Positions 6,399 to 12,474 of a stretch of DNA of 12,474 bases are shown here, piece after piece. Position 1 is the first letter of the stretch; each line of letters opens with the position of its first letter. This DNA comes from JBAZYK01 sp964582265 (lineage in GTDB: Bacteria > Patescibacteriota > Gracilibacteria > UBA1369). The stretch is from the NCBI GenBank assembly GCA_964582265.1, contig CAZOQT010000032.1, forward strand, positions 1 through 12,474, written 5' to 3'. The notes beneath the pieces were generated by a model that was given only the letters and a program-made list of their open reading frames with translations, had not been told where the DNA came from and searched no databases. The translations under genes and the position numbers were made by a program.

Positions 6399-6941
6399 GA
6401 ACACTTGAGATAAGTAATGGATGATGTCCGAGTCGAACCAATTTTTGGCACATTAATCCAAAACTCAAAAGTTCAAAGAAATGATCATTCACAATCAGCA
6501 TAACACACCTGCAGGAAACGTTGAATGGTTTACTGCCACGCTACCCCCGAACCTTTTTTCGGAAAAACAAAAATAAAATAAACAAAAATACAAACAAAAC
6601 GCCCTAGAAAAGCATTTAAAAAAAATTAAGCGTCTTTAAACCCTTCGCCGTTCTCTGCTCTGTGATGGCCCTCACTGACCAACCGGGCCGATCCACCCGC
6701 TGCCTGGTGATTTCTGTTCACCTTCATGGTGCTTATAATCACACTAAACAGGCGGTCCCTGGCCGGACTGTAAAAATCAGCCAAAGCAAAGCAGAACTTA
6801 TGAACTTTCTGGTCAATCGTTTCAAAACACAAACAAATTCCACCAAAACAAAAATACCCTCAGCCGTGACTTATTTTCTTATCTCTACGGCCGATAGGAT
6901 ACCGGAATTTTCCCCCCGTCTAAAAAACGGGGTTTTTATTT
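6399..6941 (+). ncRNA. Candidate structured non-coding RNA, about 540 nt, unassigned family
   Basis: The segment is bounded by a consensus promoter and a plus-directed intrinsic terminator and has no credible protein gene. Several stems are visible. (1) A nested 5' hairpin spans 6399-6474. (2) ATCATTC (6484-6490) pairs with GAATGGT (6523-6529), then CCGAA (6546-6550) with TTCGG (6557-6561). (3) A GC-richer domain spans 6650-6797: an outer helix of 8 bp with a 2-nt bulge (6650-6659 with 6790-6797), CCGGGCC (6683-6689) with GGCCGG (6761-6766), GCCTG (6702-6706) with CAGGC (6749-6753), GTGATT (6707-6712) with AATCAC (6737-6742), and CACC (6719-6722) with GGTG (6728-6731). (4) GCCGT pairs with ACGGC around 6862-6891. 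A/C-rich linkers (about 6562-6600 and 6824-6856) separate the modules. I found none of the conserved blocks of RNase P RNA, tmRNA, SRP RNA or group I/II introns. Boundaries and strand rest on promoter and terminator; the function is unknown. Confidence 0.65.
6914..6941 (+). terminator. Intrinsic terminator ending the candidate RNA
   Basis: CCCCGT (6914-6919) pairs with ACGGGG (6927-6932) over a 7-nt A-rich loop, followed by TTTTTATTT. On the minus strand the stem is followed by GGAAAATT, not a T-tract, so the terminator acts on plus-strand transcription. The only plus-strand transcript it can serve is the upstream RNA. Confidence 0.85.
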
Positions 6942-6976
6942 GTCTAAAAAGCATACTTAACCAGATCTGATTTAAA

Positions 6977-8029
6977 TTACCCTTGAGACTCAGGAAGCGG
7001 CAAAACTGCCTCAACTGGCTGATTTGGAATTTGAGCAGGCGGAACAATAACTAACTGTTCATTTTCAGGGGCAGATTCCTTTTTTGGCTTGGCATTTGCG
7101 ATGTATTCTTGCGCCTTTTCCTCGACATTATTTTTTAAATCTTTATCTAAAATTACAGTTTGTGTTGGATAAGGCCATGACCAGCCACGAGCGTAAAAAT
7201 CTTTATGGATCTGCTTGATCAATTTACTTTGTGGAGAAAGAATACCCTTTCTAGATTCAACCCAACAGCGAATGCGTAAAATGTTTTGAAAATTCCCAGG
7301 TGGCAAAACAATCACACTTGGCTTTGGCTCGAGCAAAATATTTTTTACTTTTTTGATCGATCCCTTAATTACCTTAATGGCTTCTGGCAAAGACAAATAA
7401 CGATCTATAGCCAAATCAAATTGAAAACGCCTTAACGGATTATGTGTTAAAGATGTGACTTGTTTTCTGAATAAATCGGCATTTGGAATAATTACTTTTG
7501 TACCATCAAAATTTTTAACAACTGTGTAGCGGGCTTGAATTTCCTCAATAATGCCCATGGTTTTACCAACCTTGATCCAATCACCAATGGTGAACTGTTT
7601 TTGAAGCAACACAATTATTCCCGCCAAAAAATTCATAATAAAATCGCGCATTGCAAAGCCAATTCCAAAGGCGGCCGCGGCAATAACGTTGGTTAAATCA
7701 ATCCCCGCGATTTTAAGTCCAATAGTAATACCAACTGTTAGTACGGTAGCGCTTGCGACCCTCCCTGCAACAATCTGGATTTCGCGATGTGATTCTTCCA
7801 AACCTTCTTCGCTCATTTTATTTTCGACTGCACTGCGGACTATCTTGGCTAAAACAAATGAACCTAAAATCACAATTAACCCTGTTATCCAAAGAGGAAT
7901 AGCCTTGAAAAAACTTTCGAATAAATTTTGAATTTGGCCTGAGGTTTCGCTGGCAAGATTTGAATTTTGATTATTCATAGATTGCGCGAATGCTTTAGGA
8001 ATGCCAAAAAAATTATGCAAAATATTCAT
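6977..8029 (-). CDS. MscS-family mechanosensitive ion channel (downstream paralogue)
   Basis: A 350-residue small-conductance mechanosensitive channel homologue. Predicted helices are TM1 about 45-63, TM2 about 87-108 and the pore-lining TM3 about 112-142 (VIAAAAFGIGFAMRDFIM, Ala/Gly-rich as in MscS). The MscS beta domain follows (FTIGDWIKVGKTMGIIEEI, then PNADLFRKQVTSLTHNP) and then the C-terminal alpha/beta domain. A Pro/Glu-rich tail of about 45 residues ends the protein. The N-terminus (FFGIPKAFAQS) carries an AFAQ motif shared with the upstream paralogue and resembling a weak signal sequence. The start codon is one nucleotide after the stop of the upstream gene, so translation is probably coupled. 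The likely role is releasing solutes at hypo-osmotic shock; this is inferred from the family. Confidence 0.9.
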   Translation of the reverse strand: MNILHNFFGIPKAFAQSMNNQNSNLASETSGQIQNLFESFFKAIPLWITGLIVILGSFVLAKIVRSAVENKMSEEGLEESHREIQIVAGRVASATVLTVGITIGLKIAGIDLTNVIAAAAFGIGFAMRDFIMNFLAGIIVLLQKQFTIGDWIKVGKTMGIIEEIQARYTVVKNFDGTKVIIPNADLFRKQVTSLTHNPLRRFQFDLAIDRYLSLPEAIKVIKGSIKKVKNILLEPKPSVIVLPPGNFQNILRIRCWVESRKGILSPQSKLIKQIHKDFYARGWSWPYPTQTVILDKDLKNNVEEKAQEYIANAKPKKESAPENEQLVIVPPAQIPNQPVEAVLPLPESQG

Positions 8030-8030
8030 T

Positions 8031-9197
8031 TTAAATAGTGCTAGGGATTGTGTTTGTGACAGAATTATCAGTCTGGACCGGAGTTTGTACAGAAGCCTGT
8101 ACTGGAAGTGGAATGGCTGAATCTTCCTGCGTTTTTAAAAAGGCCTGACCACTTTGATCCACATTGGACTTAACTGCGTGATCCTGCTCATCTTTTAGTA
8201 TCTTTTCTTTATTTTGAGCCAATTTTTCCTCTTCCGCCATGCGATCATTCATGATTTTTGCAAATTCGTCGGGATCGACATTTTTATTTTTTAAAACTAC
8301 CGATTCCAAATCTTTTTCAAAACTAAGCGAAGTAATAGCATATGGCGCATCCATTCCTGATTCTTCCAATCTACTTTGAATATTAATAAAAATATTTGAT
8401 TCTATGCGGCGCCACATACTCTTGGAGTCAACCCAAAAACGGGCCTCCAAGGCAATATAACTATCTGCCAAGTCTGTAATTAAAATATTGGCTTTAGGCT
8501 CCAAAAAAATTCGTGCATCTTTTTTAATTTCTTTTAAGCAGATTTTAATGACTTCCTGAATATTAACGCCATATCTGCAATAAACCGGAACCTTTAAACG
8601 ACGCATTGGATTGCTGGTGTAACTTAAAACCTGGCTTTTATAAAGTTCGGCATTAGGAACAATAAGCCTTAACCCGTCATATGTTTTTAAATAGGTTGCA
8701 CGTGTGCGAATTTCAACAACTTTTCCACGTGTTCCATTAACTTTTATCCAATCACCAATCGTAAATGGGCGAGAAGCCAAAATGCCTATGCCGGCAACAA
8801 AATTAGATATTGTGTCCTGTAAGCCAAAAGAAATTCCAAAACCAATTGCTGCAAGCAAAGTTGTTATGTTGATTCCGGCTATTGCCAAAGAAATAGTTGT
8901 TCCAATTACTGCAACTCCCACAAAAGCAACTCTTCCTGCAATGATCATAATTTCCTGATGTTCATTTTCCACTTTAGCGGCAAGGCGGCTTTCTACCACG
9001 CTTTTTACCATGGCCCCAACAACCAGCGAAAGAATAAAAACAATTATTGCTGTAATCCACATTGGCAACTTGGCCAGCACAAATCCAATAATATTCCATG
9101 AAGAGGAAGCATCTTTTTCTGTGCCTGCTGATTGCGCAAAAGCCGTTTGAGCAAAAGCAACTTGCAGACCAAAAATTGTGTTTAAGATTTTTTTCAT
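8031..9197 (-). CDS. MscS-family mechanosensitive ion channel (upstream paralogue)
   Basis: A 388-residue MscS-type channel, first of a tandem pair. Helices lie at about 43-63, 88-109 and 111-140; TM3 (TTLLAAIGFGISFGLQDTIS) lines the pore. The beta domain follows with FTIGDWIKVNGTRGKVVEI and VPNAELYKSQVLSYTSNPMRR, and then the cytoplasmic alpha/beta domain. A charged, coiled-coil-prone segment (MAEEEKLAQNKEKILKDE) and a low-complexity Val/Gln/Thr tail end the protein. The N-terminus reads VAFAQTAFAQ, a doubled AFAQ motif after a short hydrophobic stretch. A promoter 35-63 bp upstream gives a leader of about 27 nt without a Shine-Dalgarno. The pair looks like an old gene duplication, with homology over the whole core but clear divergence. 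Confidence 0.91.
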   Translation of the reverse strand: MKKILNTIFGLQVAFAQTAFAQSAGTEKDASSSWNIIGFVLAKLPMWITAIIVFILSLVVGAMVKSVVESRLAAKVENEHQEIMIIAGRVAFVGVAVIGTTISLAIAGINITTLLAAIGFGISFGLQDTISNFVAGIGILASRPFTIGDWIKVNGTRGKVVEIRTRATYLKTYDGLRLIVPNAELYKSQVLSYTSNPMRRLKVPVYCRYGVNIQEVIKICLKEIKKDARIFLEPKANILITDLADSYIALEARFWVDSKSMWRRIESNIFINIQSRLEESGMDAPYAITSLSFEKDLESVVLKNKNVDPDEFAKIMNDRMAEEEKLAQNKEKILKDEQDHAVKSNVDQSGQAFLKTQEDSAIPLPVQASVQTPVQTDNSVTNTIPSTI

Positions 9198-9231
9198 TTT
9201 TGTTTGTTTTTTGGGAGGTTTATTTCTTTAT

Positions 9232-9260
9232 ATTATAACAAAAAATGGCATTTTATTCAA
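9232..9260 (-). promoter_or_regulatory. Promoter for the mscS-like pair
   Basis: Read on the minus strand, TTGAAT (9260-9255) and TATAAT (9237-9232) are spaced by 17 bp. Transcription would start at about 9225, leaving roughly 27 nt of leader before the ATG at 9197. Confidence 0.7.
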
Positions 9261-9290
9261 TAATAAACGTGACTCAGTCGAATGACGTCT

Positions 9291-9318
9291 TTGCTTTTGC
9301 AAAATAAAGGCATAAAAT
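9291..9318 (+). promoter_or_regulatory. Probable promoter for the SPFH gene
   Basis: TTGCTT (9291-9296) and TAAAAT (9313-9318) are spaced by 16 bp, placing the start near 9325 and a leader of about 26 nt before the ATG at 9351. A 10-bp palindrome, TTTTGCAAAA (9295-9304), overlaps the -35 edge and spacer and could bind a regulator. Confidence 0.5.
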
Positions 9319-9350
9319 CGGCTTAGAATTCATTTTTTAACCTAATAACT

Positions 9351-10124
9351 ATGGAAATTTTGGGCTTCCCGGTTATATTCATAGTGGCAATGCTGCTACT
9401 TGCCAGTATTCGCCAAGTAGATCAATACGAAAGAGGTGTAATGTTTTTGCTGGGCAAATTCAACGGCATAAAAGAACCCGGCTGGAGGCTGGTACTTCCG
9501 GTTATCCAATCCATGAGAAAAGTAGATATTAGAACCAAAACCGTGGATGTACCTGAACAAGAAACCATAACCAAAGATAACATCCCGATTCGCATGAATG
9601 CGGTTATTTACTACAAAATCGTTGACGCGGCAAAGTCGGTTTTGGAGGTGGAAAATTTTTATTATGCAGTAACGCAATTAGCCCAGGTAGCTATGCGCAA
9701 TGTGGTTGGACAGGTGACACTTGATGAATTATTAAAAAACCGTGAAGATATTAGTAAACGCATTGAAGAACATGTTGATTCCGCGACCGCTCCATGGGGA
9801 ATTGATGTGGCAAGCGTAGAATTAAAAGACATAGTATTGCCAGAGAATTTAAAACGCACAATCGCCAAAGAAGCTGAAGCAGAACGCGAAAAACGCGCAG
9901 TGATTATTCAAGCTTCCGGTGAAGTAATTGCAGCAGAAAACATTTCCAAGGCAGCAAAAATGTTGGCCGAATCTCCGGGCGCGCTTCATTTAAGAACACT
10001 GCAATCTATTAATGACATGTCTTCAGATGAATCAAATACAACCGTCTGGATGGTGCCAATAGAGGTTTTAAAAGCAGTAGAAGGTCTTGGAAAAATGATG
10101 GAAAAGATGAATCAAAATAAATAA
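9351..10124 (+). CDS. SPFH/stomatin-like (slipin) membrane protein
   Basis: A 257-residue slipin: an N-terminal membrane anchor (about 4-19) followed directly by an SPFH/Band 7 domain (about 22-180). Family stretches are YERGVMFLLGKF (26-37), PGWRLVLPVI (43-52), TKDNIPIRMNAVIYYKI, TLDELLKNRE (123-132), WGIDVASVELKDIVLP (149-164) and EAEREKRA. A helical region to about 205 and a hydrophobic C-terminus (VWMVPIEVLKAVEGL) fit oligomerising stomatins. Such proteins organise membrane microdomains and often pair with an NfeD-family protein; none is adjacent here. The gene is monocistronic: its own promoter upstream, a terminator downstream. No Shine-Dalgarno precedes the ATG. Proximity to the mscS-like genes may be meaningful, since stomatins modulate channels in eukaryotes, but no link is shown here. 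Confidence 0.92.
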   Translation: MEILGFPVIFIVAMLLLASIRQVDQYERGVMFLLGKFNGIKEPGWRLVLPVIQSMRKVDIRTKTVDVPEQETITKDNIPIRMNAVIYYKIVDAAKSVLEVENFYYAVTQLAQVAMRNVVGQVTLDELLKNREDISKRIEEHVDSATAPWGIDVASVELKDIVLPENLKRTIAKEAEAEREKRAVIIQASGEVIAAENISKAAKMLAESPGALHLRTLQSINDMSSDESNTTVWMVPIEVLKAVEGLGKMMEKMNQNK

Positions 10125-10170
10125 ACTTAGACTGGTGCGCATGTAGCTCTATATTTAGCACAAAAAGAAA

Positions 10171-10194
10171 AGCCCTCTAGTTGAGGGCTTTTTT
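10171..10194. terminator. Bidirectional intrinsic terminator
   Basis: AGCCCTC (10171-10177) pairs with GAGGGCT (10183-10189) over the loop TAGTT, followed by six T on the plus strand. On the minus strand the stem is followed by a T-rich run (TTTTCTTTTTG). It lies between convergent genes and should stop both the SPFH transcript and the lspA-membrane protein transcript. Confidence 0.9.
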
Positions 10195-10213
10195 GTAATA
10201 TTTTTTGATTACT

Positions 10214-11041
10214 TTATTGCTTTAAGAAAGTCCCACCTTCCACGTCTTCACGCACCGGTTCTTCTTCACTATCATCAGGAATACCATAATCAGCACCATA
10301 ACTTGTTGTTGTAGCCAAAAAGTCGACGCCATAGTTTTGGTATAGCCAATAATAGAACATGCTTAGAGCGCTTTGAAAAAAGCCAATCATAGTCCAAATT
10401 ACAGGCAATGAAGAAAAAAGCAGTGCCGTTGCACCAGCCTGACCACTTGCCGCGTAAATAAATGAACTAACAGCTGTTGCTACTAGTACTGCCAAAATCG
10501 TATTATAAACAGATAGTACCGTATAGCGTGTATCGTGAATTAATTCAAAAATTAATGAACTGGCTGTAGCACTTAAAATTATTTGTAAAGCTGCAGCAAA
10601 TGCAGTCAATTCCAGGTGTGTTGTTGAAGTTGTAAGGTAAATGGGCACTACAAAAGCAAATATGACCAGATTTACTATGAAAATCTGAGTTAAGGCTGTT
10701 GTTACGCGCGTATAGCGATCACGTTCAGCATAAGACATCAAAAGTGGCCCCACTAAACTGGAAACCATTGATGTCGAAAAAATCATTGCCATTAAGACAA
10801 AGATGAACAGTGGACTAATTTCGTTTGCTACTGCTTCTGCCGGTGAAATCACAGGCTGAAGAATTGAGGAAGCAAGCAAGAAGATTAGCAGTAACACTAA
10901 AGTGCCCGCAACACCTCCAGCCAAGCCTGCAAAAGTTTTAATTACCATGGTCAAAAAACTCACCTTGCGTGGGCCAAAATCTGGCTGTGTACCGCTTAAA
11001 TTTACGTTTTGACTATCTAAAGTTTGTATTTGATTTTCCAT
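10214..11041 (-). CDS. Uncharacterised six-helix integral membrane protein
   Basis: I do not recognise the family. The 275-residue protein has a polar N-terminus (1-35), six predicted hydrophobic helices (about 38-62, 76-100, 117-137, 143-166, 175-197 and 204-231) and an acidic C-terminal tail (DDSEEEPVREDVEGG, 256-270). The loops are short and Thr/Ser-rich (TTSTTHLEL); a charged stretch, YAERDRYTR, lies between helices 2 and 3. The layout loosely resembles Yip1-type or YIF1-like membrane proteins, but I see no diagnostic motif. The gene begins 9 nt after the lspA stop, so the two are probably cotranscribed. The ATG at 11041 has no Shine-Dalgarno. The codon use and composition look native. 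It is a real gene by length, frame and operon position, with unknown function. Confidence 0.8.
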   Translation of the reverse strand: MENQIQTLDSQNVNLSGTQPDFGPRKVSFLTMVIKTFAGLAGGVAGTLVLLLIFLLASSILQPVISPAEAVANEISPLFIFVLMAMIFSTSMVSSLVGPLLMSYAERDRYTRVTTALTQIFIVNLVIFAFVVPIYLTTSTTHLELTAFAAALQIILSATASSLIFELIHDTRYTVLSVYNTILAVLVATAVSSFIYAASGQAGATALLFSSLPVIWTMIGFFQSALSMFYYWLYQNYGVDFLATTTSYGADYGIPDDSEEEPVREDVEGGTFLKQ

Positions 11042-11050
11042 ATTTGTTCT

Positions 11051-11551
11051 TTATTTGCTTTTACTAACTCCTAATATTTTATCATAAAAAAGCAAAAGTA
11101 GGAAGATGCTGATTGTTAAAAGACTATCCGCAAGGTTAAAAACCGGGAACCAGCCAACCGAAATATAATCAATAACATAACCTCTAAACACCCTATCCAG
11201 CATATTCCCAAGCCCTCCAGCCATCATCATAATTAGTATAATTTGAGTTCTTGCCTGGCGAATATCAAAATACTTAACAATAAAAATGGGCAAAATAATG
11301 ACTAAAAGTAAGTTTACAATTATTAATAAAGGATACGGAAAAGGAATGCTCCAGGCAATTCCAGTGTTTTGTTCGTAACGAATTGAAGCCCAGGGCAAGA
11401 AAGAATATGGCGCAAGAACATATTTTTGAGCTAAGTTTTTAATTAATTGATCAAGAAAAACCAGCATTAATGTGGCTGAACCAATTTTAAAATAAATTTT
11501 GGAAATTTGCTGGATCATGTTGTAAATATTACTTTCAAAATCATTCTGCAT
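11051..11551 (-). CDS. lspA: Lipoprotein signal peptidase (signal peptidase II)
   Basis: An aspartic protease of the inner membrane that cleaves prolipoprotein signal peptides. With the start used here it has 166 residues, normal for LspA, and four hydrophobic helices. Motifs are LDQLIK (33-38), YEQNTGIAWSIP (59-70), GGLGNMLDR (112-120), GYVIDYI with catalytic D128, and FNLADS with catalytic D142. The start is uncertain. The open frame reaches a TTG at 11599, with in-frame ATGs at 11584, 11578, 11551 and 11518. I chose 11551 because AAAGGA lies just before it, the only Shine-Dalgarno-like match in the window, and because longer forms add an unusual soluble N-terminus. The ATG at 11518 would also give a normal LspA. 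It is followed by the six-helix membrane protein gene. Confidence 0.9.
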   Translation of the reverse strand: MQNDFESNIYNMIQQISKIYFKIGSATLMLVFLDQLIKNLAQKYVLAPYSFLPWASIRYEQNTGIAWSIPFPYPLLIIVNLLLVIILPIFIVKYFDIRQARTQIILIMMMAGGLGNMLDRVFRGYVIDYISVGWFPVFNLADSLLTISIFLLLLFYDKILGVSKSK

Positions 11552-11601
11552 TAAGTCCTTTGTTACGTCCACTTTCATTTGCATGCTGCTTGATAGCAAA
11601 C

Positions 11602-11630
11602 TTGTTTTTGAAGACTGGCTTTGTTAGTAT
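11602..11630 (+). promoter_or_regulatory. Possible promoter for the ftsW/rodA-type gene
   Basis: TTGTTT (11602-11607) and TAGTAT (11625-11630) are 17 bp apart in the divergent gap between lspA and the FtsW/RodA-type gene, about 47 bp before its ATG. The match to consensus is moderate. Confidence 0.4.
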
Positions 11631-11676
11631 CCAATGGTGAAGATAGCGCTTACAAGGTATTTTTTGTTTTCTTGGT

Positions 11677-12474
11677 ATGGCACACGTTCAAAAATCTAAG
11701 GCTGATTACATTTTATTTGGTGCAGTCCTTTTATTGATGATTTTTGGCCTGGTGATGATAACGAGTATTGGCATCCCAAAATCCATTCAAATTTCAGCGC
11801 CAAAAATTTTGTACCCAAACTGTAATGATCCTCAAGTGGATTGCTATCTGCTATTTAAGAATCATTTATTTCGCTTGGTACTAGGGTCTATTGCCTTATT
11901 TATTGCTACAAAAATAAGTTATAGATTTTGGAAAAAAATTTCGGTAGTGCTTTTTGGTTTAACTGTAATTGTTCTTTTTGCTGTACTGGTATTGGGTTCA
12001 ACTTCTCGTACTTTTGCCAAAAGCTGGCTTGTGCTTTTTAACACTTCCCTGCAGCCGATAGAATTTGCAAAATTGGCTCTGGTTTTTTATTTAGCAAACT
12101 GGATGGAACGTAAAAGTAATGAAATTGGCACCTTTCAATTTGGATTTTTACCGTTCTGTATTGTTACAGGAATAATGGTTTTACCGATTTTATTACAGCC
12201 AGATCTTGGAGGTACTTTAGTGGTGGCGATTGTGGCTGTTGCTATGTTTTTTGCGGCTGGCGCGCGTGTTAGGCATTTGGCTTTTGGCGCATTTGTTGCC
12301 TTTTTGATGGCAATAATTGTGGTTTCAAGCGTAGGGCATGTGCGTGAACGTTTCTCTGCATTTATAAGCGGTGATAAAAACTGTAAAGAAGATTATTGTT
12401 GGCAATCAGAACAAGCCAATAGGGCTGTGGGTAGTGGTGGTTTTTGGGGTAAAGGCTTAACCCAGGGAGTGCAA
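11677..12474 (+). CDS. FtsW/RodA/SpoVE-family peptidoglycan glycosyltransferase (3' partial)
   Basis: The frame is open from the ATG at 11677 to the window end, giving 266 residues of a protein usually 360-420 long. SEDS proteins polymerise lipid II into glycan strands with a partner class B PBP, at the septum (FtsW) or side wall (RodA). Hydrophobic helices follow a short cytoplasmic N-terminus. Family stretches are SLQPIEFAKLAL (124-135, canonical QPSE), LLQPDLGGTLVV (172-183) and, near the end, ANRAVGSGGFWGKGLTQG, the conserved extracellular loop segment. Two cysteine pairs, C49/C56 and C236/C241, fall in predicted extracytoplasmic loops. FtsW and RodA cannot be told apart here; FtsW is slightly favoured by the overall pattern. 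It is divergent from lspA, with no Shine-Dalgarno. Confidence 0.9.
   Translation, partial: MAHVQKSKADYILFGAVLLLMIFGLVMITSIGIPKSIQISAPKILYPNCNDPQVDCYLLFKNHLFRLVLGSIALFIATKISYRFWKKISVVLFGLTVIVLFAVLVLGSTSRTFAKSWLVLFNTSLQPIEFAKLALVFYLANWMERKSNEIGTFQFGFLPFCIVTGIMVLPILLQPDLGGTLVVAIVAVAMFFAAGARVRHLAFGAFVAFLMAIIVVSSVGHVRERFSAFISGDKNCKEDYCWQSEQANRAVGSGGFWGKGLTQGVQ

Noticed and set aside
6432..6445. A tRNA T-arm-like GGTTCGACTC on the minus strand.
   Set aside because: The flanking bases do not form a T-stem, and no acceptor, D or anticodon arm is present.
6417..6503. A 28-codon ORF (plus strand) starting ATG GAT GAT inside the candidate RNA.
   Set aside because: It lies within the nested 5' hairpin, has only a weak purine stretch upstream and resembles nothing known. 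A leader peptide cannot be excluded, but the structure explains the region better.
6542..6570. CCGAA/TTCGG hairpin as a terminator.
   Set aside because: It is followed by A-rich sequence on the plus strand and by GGGG on the minus strand, not by a T-tract.
6626..6832. A 68-codon minus-strand ORF in the GC-rich block.
   Set aside because: No family resemblance, composition unlike neighbouring proteins, no promoter, and it overlaps the paired RNA stems.
6399..6941. RNase P RNA, tmRNA, SRP RNA or a group I/II intron as identity of the candidate RNA.
   Set aside because: I looked on both strands for the GGAAAGTCC block of RNase P, the tmRNA TTCGA/ACCA ends and ALAA tag, the SRP GGAAGGAAGCAGCC loop and intron core motifs, and found none in the proper context.
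6662..6970. A 102-codon plus-strand ORF.
   Set aside because: It reads straight through the intrinsic terminator at 6914-6941 and has no recognisable motif.

Overview
The window looks like a bacterial chromosome segment from a low-GC (roughly 39%), streamlined lineage. Signal peptidase II and an FtsW/RodA-type protein rule out an archaeon. Archaeal-style PurP and an archaeal-style sugar-phosphate nucleotidylyltransferase, short intergenic gaps and an almost complete lack of Shine-Dalgarno sequences suggest Patescibacteria (CPR). That placement is an inference. The standard genetic code fits: no gene needs UGA read through.

Layout. At 3-3129 (+) a cluster holds purP (5' end outside the window), a sugar-phosphate nucleotidylyltransferase with a left-handed beta-helix, and a GT2 glycosyltransferase. 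Facing it, 3195-6300 (-) holds a cofE-like ligase, sdaAB, sdaAA and purN, read in that order. A gap of about 675 bp (6301-6976) has no credible protein gene but carries a consensus sigma70 promoter, nested stem-loops and an intrinsic terminator, all on the plus strand. I read it as a structured non-coding RNA of about 540 nt. At 6977-9197 (-) are two tandem MscS-type channel genes, divergent from an SPFH/stomatin-like gene at 9351-10124 (+), with recognisable promoters between them. A bidirectional terminator separates that gene from a minus-strand pair, lspA followed by an uncharacterised six-helix membrane protein (10214-11551). The window ends inside an ftsW/rodA-type gene (11677 onward, +).

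How the genes work together. purP and purN cover the two formyl-transfer steps of purine synthesis, one using formate and one using 10-formyl-THF. SdaAA/SdaAB convert serine to pyruvate and ammonia. The nucleotidylyltransferase and GT2 enzyme point to surface glycan synthesis. LspA, FtsW/RodA, the MscS pair and the SPFH protein belong to envelope processing, growth and osmotic or membrane homeostasis. The least explained element is the candidate RNA at 6399-6941.
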